From assembly GCA_964648215.1 (NCBI GenBank), contig CAZYMF010000224.1, forward strand, positions 1-7,601: a DNA stretch of 7,601 nucleotides. The letters run 5' to 3'. The notes under the pieces were generated by a model. It saw nothing but the letters and a program-made list of their open reading frames with translations. It ran no database searches and was not told the DNA's origin. Made by a program: the position numbers and the translations under genes. Each line of letters begins with the position of its first letter. The stretch's first letter is position 1. Of this stretch, positions 1 through 6,523 are shown piece by piece. This stretch comes from CAZYMF01 sp964648215 (GTDB lineage: Bacteria > Desulfobacterota > Binatia > HRBIN30 > JACQVA1).

Positions 1-187
1 GGTTCCACAGGCCGGCGGCGCGCGCCTTGGCCTTGAGCTCCTCCATCATCGGCGGGATCTGCCAGCGGTCGGAGAGCTCCTCGTGCTGCCGATAGTACGC
101 GGCCTCGTTGGGATAGATGTGCTCGTCCATGAAGGCGCTGACCTTCGCCATCAGTTGCTTCGTCTTGTCGCTGTACTCGAATTCCAC
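1..187 (-). CDS. Acyl-CoA dehydrogenase, N-terminal fragment
   Basis: This is the first 62 codons of a gene read leftwards out of the window. The translation begins VEFEYSDKTKQLMAKVSAFM and continues with DEHIYPNEAAYY, a DRWQIPP segment and ELKAKARAAGLWN. That is the opening of the alpha-helical N-terminal domain of acyl-CoA dehydrogenases, especially the ACAD10/11-like and FadE-like group, which oxidise acyl-CoA to enoyl-CoA with FAD in the cytoplasm. The GTG start at 187-185 is chosen because a strong AAGGAGGTG ribosome site lies about seven bases upstream and the family similarity starts almost immediately after it. The catalytic base and FAD-binding parts lie outside the window, so substrate class cannot be judged. 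It is transcribed divergently from the peroxidase gene. The family call is by recognition of the N-terminal motif, not by alignment. Confidence 0.85.
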   Translation of the reverse strand, partial: MEFEYSDKTKQLMAKVSAFMDEHIYPNEAAYYRQHEELSDRWQIPPMMEELKAKARAAGLWN

Positions 188-190
188 GGA

Positions 191-200
191 ACACCTCCTT
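191..200 (-). promoter_or_regulatory. Ribosome binding site for the acyl-CoA dehydrogenase
   Basis: On the minus strand this reads AAGGAGGTGT, a near-perfect Shine-Dalgarno sequence about seven bases before a GTG codon. It decides in favour of the GTG start at 187. Confidence 0.8.
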
Positions 201-328
201 CTGGTCTACGTCGCGGCGGCAATCATGTCCCGATACGCCTCTTTGGGCAATGGCACCGGCGGCTTCCCGCTTACCGACCCGGCCGAGCGTGGTCATCGGT
301 TCGCCGCGGGACGAGGGCGTCGTCTCGC

Positions 329-358
329 TTGACAGGCAACGCCGCCGTGAACGATCTT
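329..358 (+). promoter_or_regulatory. Candidate sigma70-type promoter before the peroxidase gene
   Basis: An exact TTGACA (-35 consensus) lies at 329-334. With an 18-base spacer, GATCTT at 353-358 would be a weak -10 element matching TATAAT at three of six positions. The site is 42 bases upstream of the ATG at 400, within a divergent intergenic region. The -35 is clear; the -10 is poor, and promoter consensus in this lineage is unknown. Confidence 0.35.
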
Positions 359-399
359 CGGTGCGTTCGAGAATCCGCCTCGGTGCGGACCCCGGAACC

Positions 400-1584
400 A
401 TGCGCAGCGCCATCCGTCTCTGTTGCCTAGCGTCCCTCGTCGCGCTCGGCGTGATCACCGGACCGGCCACGGCGACGCCGTTGGCGGTGAAGCCGCCGCT
501 CGGCCTGCCACCGGTGCCGGTGCCGGCCGACGATCCCCTGACCCCGGCAAAGGTCGCTCTCGGACACAAGCTCTTCTTCGACCGCCGCCTCTCCCGCAAC
601 GACACGATCTCGTGCGCCACCTGTCACGCGCCCGACCAGGGCTTCACCCGCAACGGCATCGCCCGGGCCGTCGGCATCGCCGGGCAGAGCGGACGGCGCA
701 ACGCTCCGACCCTCTACAATGTCGCCTACGCCAGGCTGCTCTTCCACGACGGACGCGAGACGCGTCTCGAGCGCCAGCCGTGGAGCCCGTTGCTTTCCGG
801 CAACGAGATGGGCAACCCCTCGGTACGCTACGTGCTCGAAAAGATCGCTGCCCTCGCCGACTACCGCGGGCTGTTCGAGAGCGCGTTCCACCATCGCGGT
901 CCGACGGCGCAGACGCTGGGCATGGCGCTGGCGAGCTATGAGAGGACGTTGATCTCGGCCGACAGCCCGTTCGACCGCTGGTATTTTGGGAACGAGAAGG
1001 ACGCGGTCGCGCCGGCGGTGAAGCGCGGCTTCGATCTCTTCCTCGGCGCCGCGGACTGCGCGCATTGCCACGTGGTCGGTGACGACTATGCGCTCTTCAC
1101 CGACCAGAAGCTGCACAACACGGGAGTGGGTTACCGCCACGTGATGACAACAGCAGCCGCGCCCCGGCGGGCCGCGCCGCAGAGCTTCGTCTCCCCGGCC
1201 CCCGCCATCGTCGTCGTCGCCGCCGAGCCGCCGACCGATCTCGGGCGCTACGAGATCACCAAGAGGCGGGAGGACCGCTGGAAGTACAAGACGCCGAGCC
1301 TGCGCAACGTCGCCCTGACGGCGCCCTACATGCACGACGGCTCGCTGGCGACGCTGCGCGAGGTGGTCGACTTCTACGATCGCGGCGGCATTCGCAACCC
1401 CCAGCTCGACCCGTCGCTTCATCCGCTCGGGCTCGACGAAAAGAGCAAGGAAGACCTCGTCGCCTTTCTCGAATCGCTCACGGGTGGCAACGCCAGTGCA
1501 TCGAGGACAGCCGGAGTTCCGCTGTCTGCTTTTGTCAGCCCGCCTTCGAGGGCCGGCGCGGCCGGTACCGTTTCCGGGCCCTGA
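400..1584 (+). CDS. MauG/CcpA-family diheme cytochrome c peroxidase
   Basis: Predicted 394-residue periplasmic diheme protein. A signal peptide (MRSAIRLCCL then a hydrophobic stretch) likely cleaves after Ala25. ATG 400 is preferred over the in-frame ATG at 250 because it puts the signal peptide at the N-terminus. Heme sites are CATCH (72-76) and CAHCH (220-224). NEMG at 135-138 places Glu136 where the family has its catalytic distal Glu. KTPSLRNVALTAPYMHDG and REVVDFYDRGG are typical of the C-terminal heme domain; by spacing, Tyr326 sits where CcpA enzymes have the axial Met and MauG has Tyr. Oddities: no His lies between the first heme motif and the NAPTLYN block, so the distal His ligand of classical CcpA appears absent. 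The usual Trp of FWDGR is His116 (FHDGR). An Ala/Pro-rich insert spans about 249-280, and about 33 residues trail the FLESLTG end. Family members reduce peroxide or oxidise protein partners; the substrate here is unknown. Confidence 0.92.
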   Translation: MRSAIRLCCLASLVALGVITGPATATPLAVKPPLGLPPVPVPADDPLTPAKVALGHKLFFDRRLSRNDTISCATCHAPDQGFTRNGIARAVGIAGQSGRRNAPTLYNVAYARLLFHDGRETRLERQPWSPLLSGNEMGNPSVRYVLEKIAALADYRGLFESAFHHRGPTAQTLGMALASYERTLISADSPFDRWYFGNEKDAVAPAVKRGFDLFLGAADCAHCHVVGDDYALFTDQKLHNTGVGYRHVMTTAAAPRRAAPQSFVSPAPAIVVVAAEPPTDLGRYEITKRREDRWKYKTPSLRNVALTAPYMHDGSLATLREVVDFYDRGGIRNPQLDPSLHPLGLDEKSKEDLVAFLESLTGGNASASRTAGVPLSAFVSPPSRAGAAGTVSGP

Positions 1585-1929
1585 CCGCCAACCGCCTTGG
1601 ACCACCTGCAAAATCCCAAATGACCCACTATGCGGTCAAGGCACGCATTGCCTTTCGCTGTGATCTTGTGCAAAAGTATTGGAACTGTTTTTTCCGCGGC
1701 AGTGGGGGGAAAAGACGTCTCAAGGCAAGGGGTACCTGTCGTCGTTGTGTGGAGCGGATGGAAGTAATCGCGATATTTGCCCACCACCCACGCGAACCGG
1801 GAAAAACGGCGCAGAACGACGATAGAAGAAGCTCGATGGCGGCATAGGCCGAGGAACCGTTGACCGGCGGTAGGCACGAGTCGTCCGGGATGGCGGCTCC
1901 AGACCGCCGCGGGTCGCCGGGTACCCCAG
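1585..1929 (+). other. Intergenic region with no convincing gene
   Basis: These 345 bases separate the peroxidase and lipoprotein genes. Short open frames exist on both strands, but their translations are basic and cysteine-rich without family resemblance, signal peptide or good ribosome site. Part of it is visibly less GC-rich than the flanks, with T6, G6 and A4 homopolymers at 1688-1713. The T and G/A tracts could form a weak G-U-containing stem. The 3' part carries several GC-rich inverted repeats. It may hold the promoter and 5' leader of the lipoprotein gene. I saw no tRNA or known riboswitch core. Confidence 0.5.
1892..1908 (+). other. Short hairpin in the lipoprotein leader
   Basis: GGCGG at 1892-1896 pairs with CCGCC at 1904-1908 around a seven-base loop, 22 bases before the GTG start at 1930. 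It could influence translation, which also lacks a clear Shine-Dalgarno sequence. In GC-rich DNA a five-pair stem can easily arise by chance. Confidence 0.25.
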
Positions 1930-3940
1930 GTGAATCAGCGAACAGCCTACTACTCTGGCAGTCGAAGGGCGCAAATCCTGCCGTTGCTGACGATTGCCGC
2001 GGCAATGTGCAGTCTCGCTCTGCAGGGGTGCAGCGAAGGATGCCGTGGTAGCGGAGGGAGCAGCGCGCAGGCCAGCCCCACGGTGGCTACTCCCACGGTC
2101 GTTACCCCCGTGGCGAAATCGCCGTCGCCCACCTCGCCCCCGCAAGGCGCCACACCCACTCCGTCACAAAGCGGCCTGCAAGTGCTGTGGGAGCAATCCA
2201 ACGGGGCATTGCAGCCCGACATCCCTCCCGCCGTCCAGACGATCCAGATCGTGTTTGAATCCGCAGCGGGACCGAAGTGCTGTGTCGCCATCAACCTGGC
2301 GCGGGTTCCATCCGGGGAGCAAGTCGTGTTGACCAATCTCGCCCTGGGGCCGGCGACCCTCAGGATCGCAGGATTCGCAACCGACGTCGCCTCGGCCGTG
2401 CCCGGGATCACCGACCTTTGCGCGACCGCCCCGAGCGGCATCGCGCAAAGCTGCGATCCTTCCGCGCTCTTGCCTCCGGCCTATCTGAGCGCCGCCACCG
2501 CCGTGACGATTGCTCCGAACGGAGCCGCGGACGGCGGGGACGTGCACGTGCTCGCCGTCCCCTTCTTCTTGAATCTGAATCCGGCCGCGGGCCGGTCGGT
2601 GCCCAATCCGGTACCGCTCAGCTTCACCGTGGTCGATGCGGTGAACGACGTCGACCCCAACTCAATCCGGCTGGACGTCCTTCAGGCCGGCATGCCCGAC
2701 GCTTTGTCGCCTTCGCTCAACCTCACGGCGTGCGACGATTCCACCTCGACGCCCTGCAGTAGCGCCGGGGAGCTCCAGGTGAGAGGATTTCACGCTACCG
2801 CGGCTCCCCAAGAGCTCGCGGTGGCTCCGGCGCAGGCTCACATTCGGGCCCAATCCCTGACCATCCCAGCTCGCAGCTCCGACGTCACGTACTCGTTCGG
2901 CGTTCTGGCCGCGATACCCACCTCGACTCCGACAGCCACGGCGAGCGCGACCCCAACCCAGACACCGACACGGACGCCGACGCCGACAACGACGCCCACG
3001 CACAGCCCGACACGAACCCCGACGGACACTCCGACGTCGACCCCTACCGACACGCCAACGGCGACGGCAACCGAGACGGCCACGTCAACGCCGACGAACA
3101 CGCCGACGGCGACTCCGACCAGCACACCGACCGCGACGGCTACCGACACGCCCANNNNNNNNNNNNNNNNNNNNNNNNNNNNNNNNNNNNNNNNNNNNNN
3201 NNNNNNNNNNNNNNNNNNNNNNNNNNNNNNNNNNNNNNNNNNNNNNNNNNNNNNCGGCCACTCACACACCGACGGCAACGCCGACCAGCACGGCCACGGC
3301 GACTCCGACCGCCACGCCGACAGCTACGCCAACCGCCACACCAACCGCGACGGCTACCGACACGCCCACGGCCACTCACACACCGACGGCAACGCCGACC
3401 AGCACGGCCACGGCGACTCCGACTGCCACGCCAACCAACACACCAACCGCGACAGCTACGGACTCGCCGACCTTGACACCGACGAACACGGCAACAGCGA
3501 CAGCGACGGCGACCGACACCCCCACGCCAACTTTCACGGCCTCGCCGACATCGCCGCCGTCTTGCGTCATCACGAACCTCGGCAGCCTGCTGCCGACGTC
3601 GGGCACGGTCACCGCTTCGGTCTCGGCTTCGGGCGTGCTCAGCAGCGACGATTGCCTGCGCCCCTTCGGCGAGCCGAGCCCGGTCGTTCGCAACACCGAC
3701 ATCTATCGAGTCAGCAGTACGATCGGGTGCACCCTCGAAGTGAAGGTCGTCGCCAGCGGCTTCGCCCCGTATGCCGCCGCTGTCGATCCCGCTTCGGGAG
3801 ACCCGCTCGCCGCGGGCGTCCCGCCCTTCGAGTTCCCCGTCTCGGCGGTGCCGGCCGACATCCAGCTCACCTCCGCGCTCGACCAGCCGGCGGCGTTCGG
3901 CTCCTACACGATCACCATCACGCAGCGGTCGTGCCCGTAG
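1930..3940 (+). CDS. Large lipoprotein with Thr/Pro repeat stalk (gap inside)
   Basis: One gene interrupted by an assembly gap. The N-terminus has a signal segment (ILPLLTIAAAMCSLALQGC) ending in a lipobox LQGC, so Cys34 should be lipidated; Ser at +2 does not signal inner-membrane retention by the E. coli rule. Residues about 40-82 are a Ser/Thr/Pro linker. About 83-325 looks like beta-rich domains (for example FFLNLNPAAGRSVPNPVPLSF) with paired cysteines. From about residue 330 (position 2917) a TPTxTPT stalk runs through the gap to about 3559. The last roughly 125 residues, from the Cys codon at 3563, form a beta-sandwich-like domain reminiscent of PPC domains (DIYRVS, GSYTITITQ). The frame before the gap is offset from the frame after it by one base, which only means the true gap length is a multiple of three. 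The GTG start is chosen because it gives a complete lipoprotein signal; the ribosome site is weak. Binding partner and function are unknown. A stalk like this usually holds a domain away from the membrane. Confidence 0.78.
3155..3254. other. Assembly gap of exactly 100 N
   Basis: Exactly 100 undetermined bases lie within the Thr/Pro stalk. A round 100 is the conventional placeholder for unknown gap size. The flanking reading frames join only if the real length is a multiple of three, which 100 is not. The sequence on the left edge joined to that on the right edge reproduces the junction at 3368/3369, so the gap is at a tandem repeat boundary. Confidence 0.97.
3255..3482 (+). repeat. Two tandem 114-bp units in the stalk
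   Basis: The 55 bases at 3255-3309 recur without a difference at 3369-3423, giving a 114-bp (38-codon) period. After one substitution and eight more matching bases the second copy diverges. The end of the first unit (3344-3368, 25 bases) is also identical to the 25 bases immediately before the gap (3130-3154), so at least one earlier unit ended at the gap's left edge. Confidence 0.85.
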
Positions 3941-4020
3941 GCAAGGCGGAAAGGGGGCAGCTTTGCACACGGCATCGACAATGACTGCGACCAGGACGGC
4001 GAGCGCGATTCCCGCTCATC

Positions 4021-4030
4021 GGAAGGTGAG
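4021..4030 (+). promoter_or_regulatory. Ribosome binding site for the TPR-barrel gene
   Basis: GGAAGGTGAG lies just upstream of the ATG at 4035. It supports this start over the in-frame ATG at 3981, which has no close purine-rich site. Confidence 0.55.
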
Positions 4031-4034
4031 AGCG

Positions 4035-5585
4035 ATGGCGAACCGGCTTGCAACTCTGGCCCTCACGGTGTCGGTGCTAGCGTCGCACCCGGCCCTCGCT
4101 TCCGAGAAATCGCAGCTGCTGACCTCGCGCGGCCTGGTCGAGCTGAACGCAACCCACGACTCCAAGGCACTGGCGCTCTTCGACCAGGCGGTCGCCGCCG
4201 ATGAGGCGGACGTCTATGCGCGCTACTACCGCGCCGTCGTCCGCTCGCGCCTGGGCGACAACGAGGGGGCGATTGCCGATCTGCGCGTCGTTCTGGCGGC
4301 AAAGCCCGACCTTCGTGTGGCGGCGCTCGACCTTGGCGTCGCCCTGATCGAGACACACAACTATCGCGAGGCTCTTCCCTGGCTCGAGCAGGCGCAGGTC
4401 GACCATGAGCTCGACGCCCGGGCTTCGCTCTTCCTCGGACTCGGGCAGCTCCGTTTGAAACAACTGCCGGAGGCCCGGGAGAACTTTCAACGCGCCGCCG
4501 AGAATCCCAAGGAGCACCTGGCGGCCACGTACTACCTGGGAGTCGTCGACTATCAGAGCGGCAACTGGTCGGCGGCAAAGGCGAATTTCTCCTACGTAGT
4601 GGCAACCGACCCGGACTCGGCGGTCGGCCGCGAGGCAGCGGCGTTCCTGACCGCGCTCGGCCAGCACGAACATCGCCCCTATCAGATCTATGGTGGCGTC
4701 GGATTCCAGTACGACACGAACGTCATCCTCGCCGGGTCCGGACAGTCCGGTGCGGCCGAGGATGTCCTCGGCGTCAGCCAGCAGTCCGACGGAAGGACGG
4801 TCTTTACCGTTGGCGGAACGGTGGTTCCCTGGCAGACCGACAACGTAGCGCTGTCCGTGGGTTACGACTTCTTTCAGAGCGTCCACTTCAGCCTCCACGA
4901 GTTCGACTTGCAGGACCAAGGGCCGAGCGTGCAACTTGCGGGCACCATCGCCGGTGTACGGCTGGGCGTGCTGGGCCGTTACGACTACTATCTCCTCGGC
5001 AGCCAGAGCTTTCTGCAGCAGGCGACCGCCTTTCCGTGGCTGTCCGTCCCACTGGGAGAGCTTGGCCGAACCGATCTCTGGTCCAACGTGAAACGTCGGG
5101 ACTACAAGCAGCGCTCCTACAGCATCCGGGATGCTTTCCATTACACGTTGGGTGTGCGACAATTCGTGTATCTCGGAGCCAGTAACCGGTACCTGTCACT
5201 GGGCTACCAATTTGAGCGGGATGACCCAGTCGTCAGCCAACGCCTGGTGCAGGAAGGCGAATTCATGCAGGCTGCGGCGGAAAGCTTCGCTTACGACAGC
5301 GACCAAGTGGACGTGGGCATCGCCGTACCGTTGCCGGCAGAGGTAACCGCGGAGCTGACCTACTCGTTCCGACACGAGGTATACGATAGCGCCAGCAGGA
5401 TGTTCACCCCATCGCACAATCGGCGCCGCGACAACGAGAACTCGTTCATCCTGACGGCACGCCGGGAACTGTGGGGGCACGTGGCCCTCACGGCCGCGTT
5501 CCTGGGAGATTTCAACGGCTCCAACGATCCGAACTTCGAATATGACCGCCAGATCGTGTCACTCGGCCTGGAGGGGAGGTACTAG
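4035..5585 (+). CDS. TPR plus outer-membrane beta-barrel protein
   Basis: A 516-residue exported protein. The signal peptide (MANRLATLALTVSVLASHPA then LA) should cleave after Ala22. Five TPR-like helix pairs follow at about 29-58, 60-92, 93-126, 127-160 and 161-194, with signature spacing such as YYRAVVRSRLGDNEGAIADL and YYLGVVDYQSGNWSAAKANF. From about 216 to the end the pattern changes to alternating hydrophobic and polar residues with many Tyr, Phe and Gly (GGVGFQYDTNV, SVGYDFF, YLSLGYQFE, AELTYSFRHEVY). That is typical of a transmembrane beta-barrel of roughly 300 residues, and the protein ends in Tyr, as Bam-inserted barrels often do. An N-terminal periplasmic TPR followed by a C-terminal barrel matches the architecture of Slam (DUF560) proteins, which move lipoproteins to the cell surface. 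Other TPR-barrel families share it, so this is not a firm assignment. The neighbours are a lipoprotein gene upstream and, four bases downstream, the FecR-domain gene. Confidence 0.85.
   Translation: MANRLATLALTVSVLASHPALASEKSQLLTSRGLVELNATHDSKALALFDQAVAADEADVYARYYRAVVRSRLGDNEGAIADLRVVLAAKPDLRVAALDLGVALIETHNYREALPWLEQAQVDHELDARASLFLGLGQLRLKQLPEARENFQRAAENPKEHLAATYYLGVVDYQSGNWSAAKANFSYVVATDPDSAVGREAAAFLTALGQHEHRPYQIYGGVGFQYDTNVILAGSGQSGAAEDVLGVSQQSDGRTVFTVGGTVVPWQTDNVALSVGYDFFQSVHFSLHEFDLQDQGPSVQLAGTIAGVRLGVLGRYDYYLLGSQSFLQQATAFPWLSVPLGELGRTDLWSNVKRRDYKQRSYSIRDAFHYTLGVRQFVYLGASNRYLSLGYQFERDDPVVSQRLVQEGEFMQAAAESFAYDSDQVDVGIAVPLPAEVTAELTYSFRHEVYDSASRMFTPSHNRRRDNENSFILTARRELWGHVALTAAFLGDFNGSNDPNFEYDRQIVSLGLEGRY
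5571..5580 (+). promoter_or_regulatory. Ribosome binding site for the FecR-domain gene
   Basis: GAGGGGAGGT lies inside the last codons of the barrel gene, about ten bases before the ATG at 5590. It supports that start and translational coupling with the upstream gene. Confidence 0.6.
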
Positions 5586-5589
5586 TCCC

Positions 5590-6468
5590 ATGCATCAACT
5601 CGCCATAGCAAAGATCAGGGCTCTCGCCGCCTTCGTCCTGATTGCCGCCCTTGCCCTGCCGGCCGCCGCCGCAGAGGTGGGGACGGTGGCGGCAATGGAA
5701 GGCAGCGCCGAGATCGGCCGAAACGGGGAATGGACGACCGCAACCGTCGGCGCCCCGATTCACGAGAAGGACGAGCTGCGCACCGGCCGGCCCGGCCACC
5801 TCAAGGTCGTCTTCCAGGACGACAGCGTGCTCACCCTCAGCGATGATTCGGACCTGACGGTCGACCGACAGGTCTTCAACCCGAAGGAAGAAAAAGCGGA
5901 ATCGCTGTTCGGCCTCCTCCAGGGCAAGGTGCACGCTCTGGTCAGCGGATATTACGGCCGACCGGGGGCGAAATTCGACATCAACACGCCGACGGCCGTA
6001 GGCGGTGTTCGTGGGACCGAGTTCCTGATGAGCTACGATCCCGGAACCGACTTGACCAAGGTCATCGGAATCACCGGGGTCGTCTCCGTCCACAGCACGG
6101 TGGATCCCACCGGACCCGGCGTCTTGGTCACGGCGAGCGAGGTGACCAGCGTTCCGGGCGGCGAGCTGCCGAGCCAGCCGGAGAAATTGGACGACAAGAC
6201 CTTCAAGCAATACCTCCAGGGCGCCGACTTCATCAGTCTCAGCGGAACCACCCTGAGCACCGGTCACGCCATCGTCGCGGGCGCCGCCGTGCCCCAGCCG
6301 GACCGGGCGCCCGCGGTTGCCGTCGGCCCAGGGTTCAATACCGCCGCGAGCAACGGCCCCGACGGTCTCACGCAGGGCCCCGACGCCAGTGGCCTTCTCG
6401 GGCAGTCCCCGGCCGCCGTGCAGGGGATGACGGGCAGCCTCGACATCAACGTGGGCAAACCTCGTTGA
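5590..6468 (+). CDS. Exported FecR-domain protein
   Basis: A 292-residue protein with a classic signal peptide (basic start, AAFVLIAALALPAAAA, cleavage after Ala28). Residues about 30-175 form a FecR domain: GTVAAMEGSAEIGR, then GAPIHEKDELRTG, then FQDDSVLTLSDDSDLTVD, and the hallmark INTPTAVGGVRGTEF at 131-145. The tail from about 195 is Gly/Pro/Ala-rich and probably disordered. Classical FecR is an inner-membrane anti-sigma regulator with a cytoplasmic N-terminus and one membrane span. This protein has neither, and no sigma factor gene is nearby, so it is probably a periplasmic or envelope protein rather than a signal relay. Its start is four bases after the barrel gene stop, so the two are surely in one operon. 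FecR-like proteins of this exported type often sit beside TPR or outer-membrane genes; their role is not established. Confidence 0.93.
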   Translation: MHQLAIAKIRALAAFVLIAALALPAAAAEVGTVAAMEGSAEIGRNGEWTTATVGAPIHEKDELRTGRPGHLKVVFQDDSVLTLSDDSDLTVDRQVFNPKEEKAESLFGLLQGKVHALVSGYYGRPGAKFDINTPTAVGGVRGTEFLMSYDPGTDLTKVIGITGVVSVHSTVDPTGPGVLVTASEVTSVPGGELPSQPEKLDDKTFKQYLQGADFISLSGTTLSTGHAIVAGAAVPQPDRAPAVAVGPGFNTAASNGPDGLTQGPDASGLLGQSPAAVQGMTGSLDINVGKPR

Positions 6469-6493
6469 TGCGGCGGGAGGACTTCACTAGAAG

Positions 6494-6518
6494 GGTCGCC
6501 CGCCCGCCGCGCGCGACC
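6494..6518 (+). other. Inverted repeat between FecR-domain and membrane genes
   Basis: GGTCGC at 6494-6499 pairs with GCGACC at 6513-6518 across a 13-base GC-rich loop. No T-run follows, and the arm ends five bases before the next start codon. It could attenuate or sequester the start region, or be chance in GC-rich sequence. Confidence 0.2.
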
Positions 6519-6523
6519 GGGCC

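Larger units (their letters stand above)
2917..3559 (+). repeat. Thr/Pro-coding low-complexity repeat
   Basis: Alternating ACN and CCN codons give TPT, TAT, TST, TDT and TNT dipeptide-like units on both sides of the gap, with clear six-base and twelve-base periodicity. On the opposite strand the same DNA gives long open VGVAVGV frames, which are by-products. The encoded segment should be extended, proline-rich and a plausible O-glycosylation target; the last point is inference. Confidence 0.9.

Noticed and set aside
427..1611. 394-codon open frame on the minus strand opposite the peroxidase gene
   Set aside because: It is Arg/Gly/Val-rich without family resemblance, and the plus strand carries unmistakable diheme peroxidase motifs.
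1596..1620. Sigma54-like promoter (TTGGACC...TGCAA)
   Set aside because: The GG and GC dinucleotides are not at the required -24/-12 spacing.
1620..1847. 75-codon plus-strand frame starting MTHYAVKARIAF
   Set aside because: It has no ribosome site, is basic with unrelated composition, and shows no domain or signal features; treated as chance.
1780..1885. Possible c-di-GMP (GEMM) riboswitch before the lipoprotein gene
   Set aside because: Some purine-rich loops look vaguely similar, but the conserved GGGACGCAAAGCC core and tetraloop receptor arrangement are not present.
3255..3482. CRISPR array or mobile-element repeat
   Set aside because: The repeated units are contiguous in-frame coding sequence with a 114-bp period and no spacers, terminal inverted repeats or transposase.
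2838..3702. Long open frames on the minus strand encoding Val/Gly repeats (VGVAVGV) and Arg/Cys-rich repeats across the gap
   Set aside because: They are the reverse complement of the Thr/Pro codon repeat. The plus-strand protein has a lipobox, flanking folded-looking domains and a consistent frame on each side, so the antisense frames are by-products.
3255..3984. His/Asp/Gly-rich continuation (GHSHTDGNADQHGHGD) after the gap, in the frame used before the gap
   Set aside because: It arises only because 100 N shifts the frame. The frame ending at 3940 continues the TPT pattern and ends in a sensible beta-rich domain.
3965..4010. Possible calcium-binding style peptide HGIDNDCDQDGERD, resembling DNDCDG repeats, in the frame after the lipoprotein stop
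   Set aside because: It lies after a TAG stop at 3938-3940, has no start codon, and overlaps the upstream region and start of the TPR-barrel gene. A single motif in GC-rich DNA is probably coincidence.
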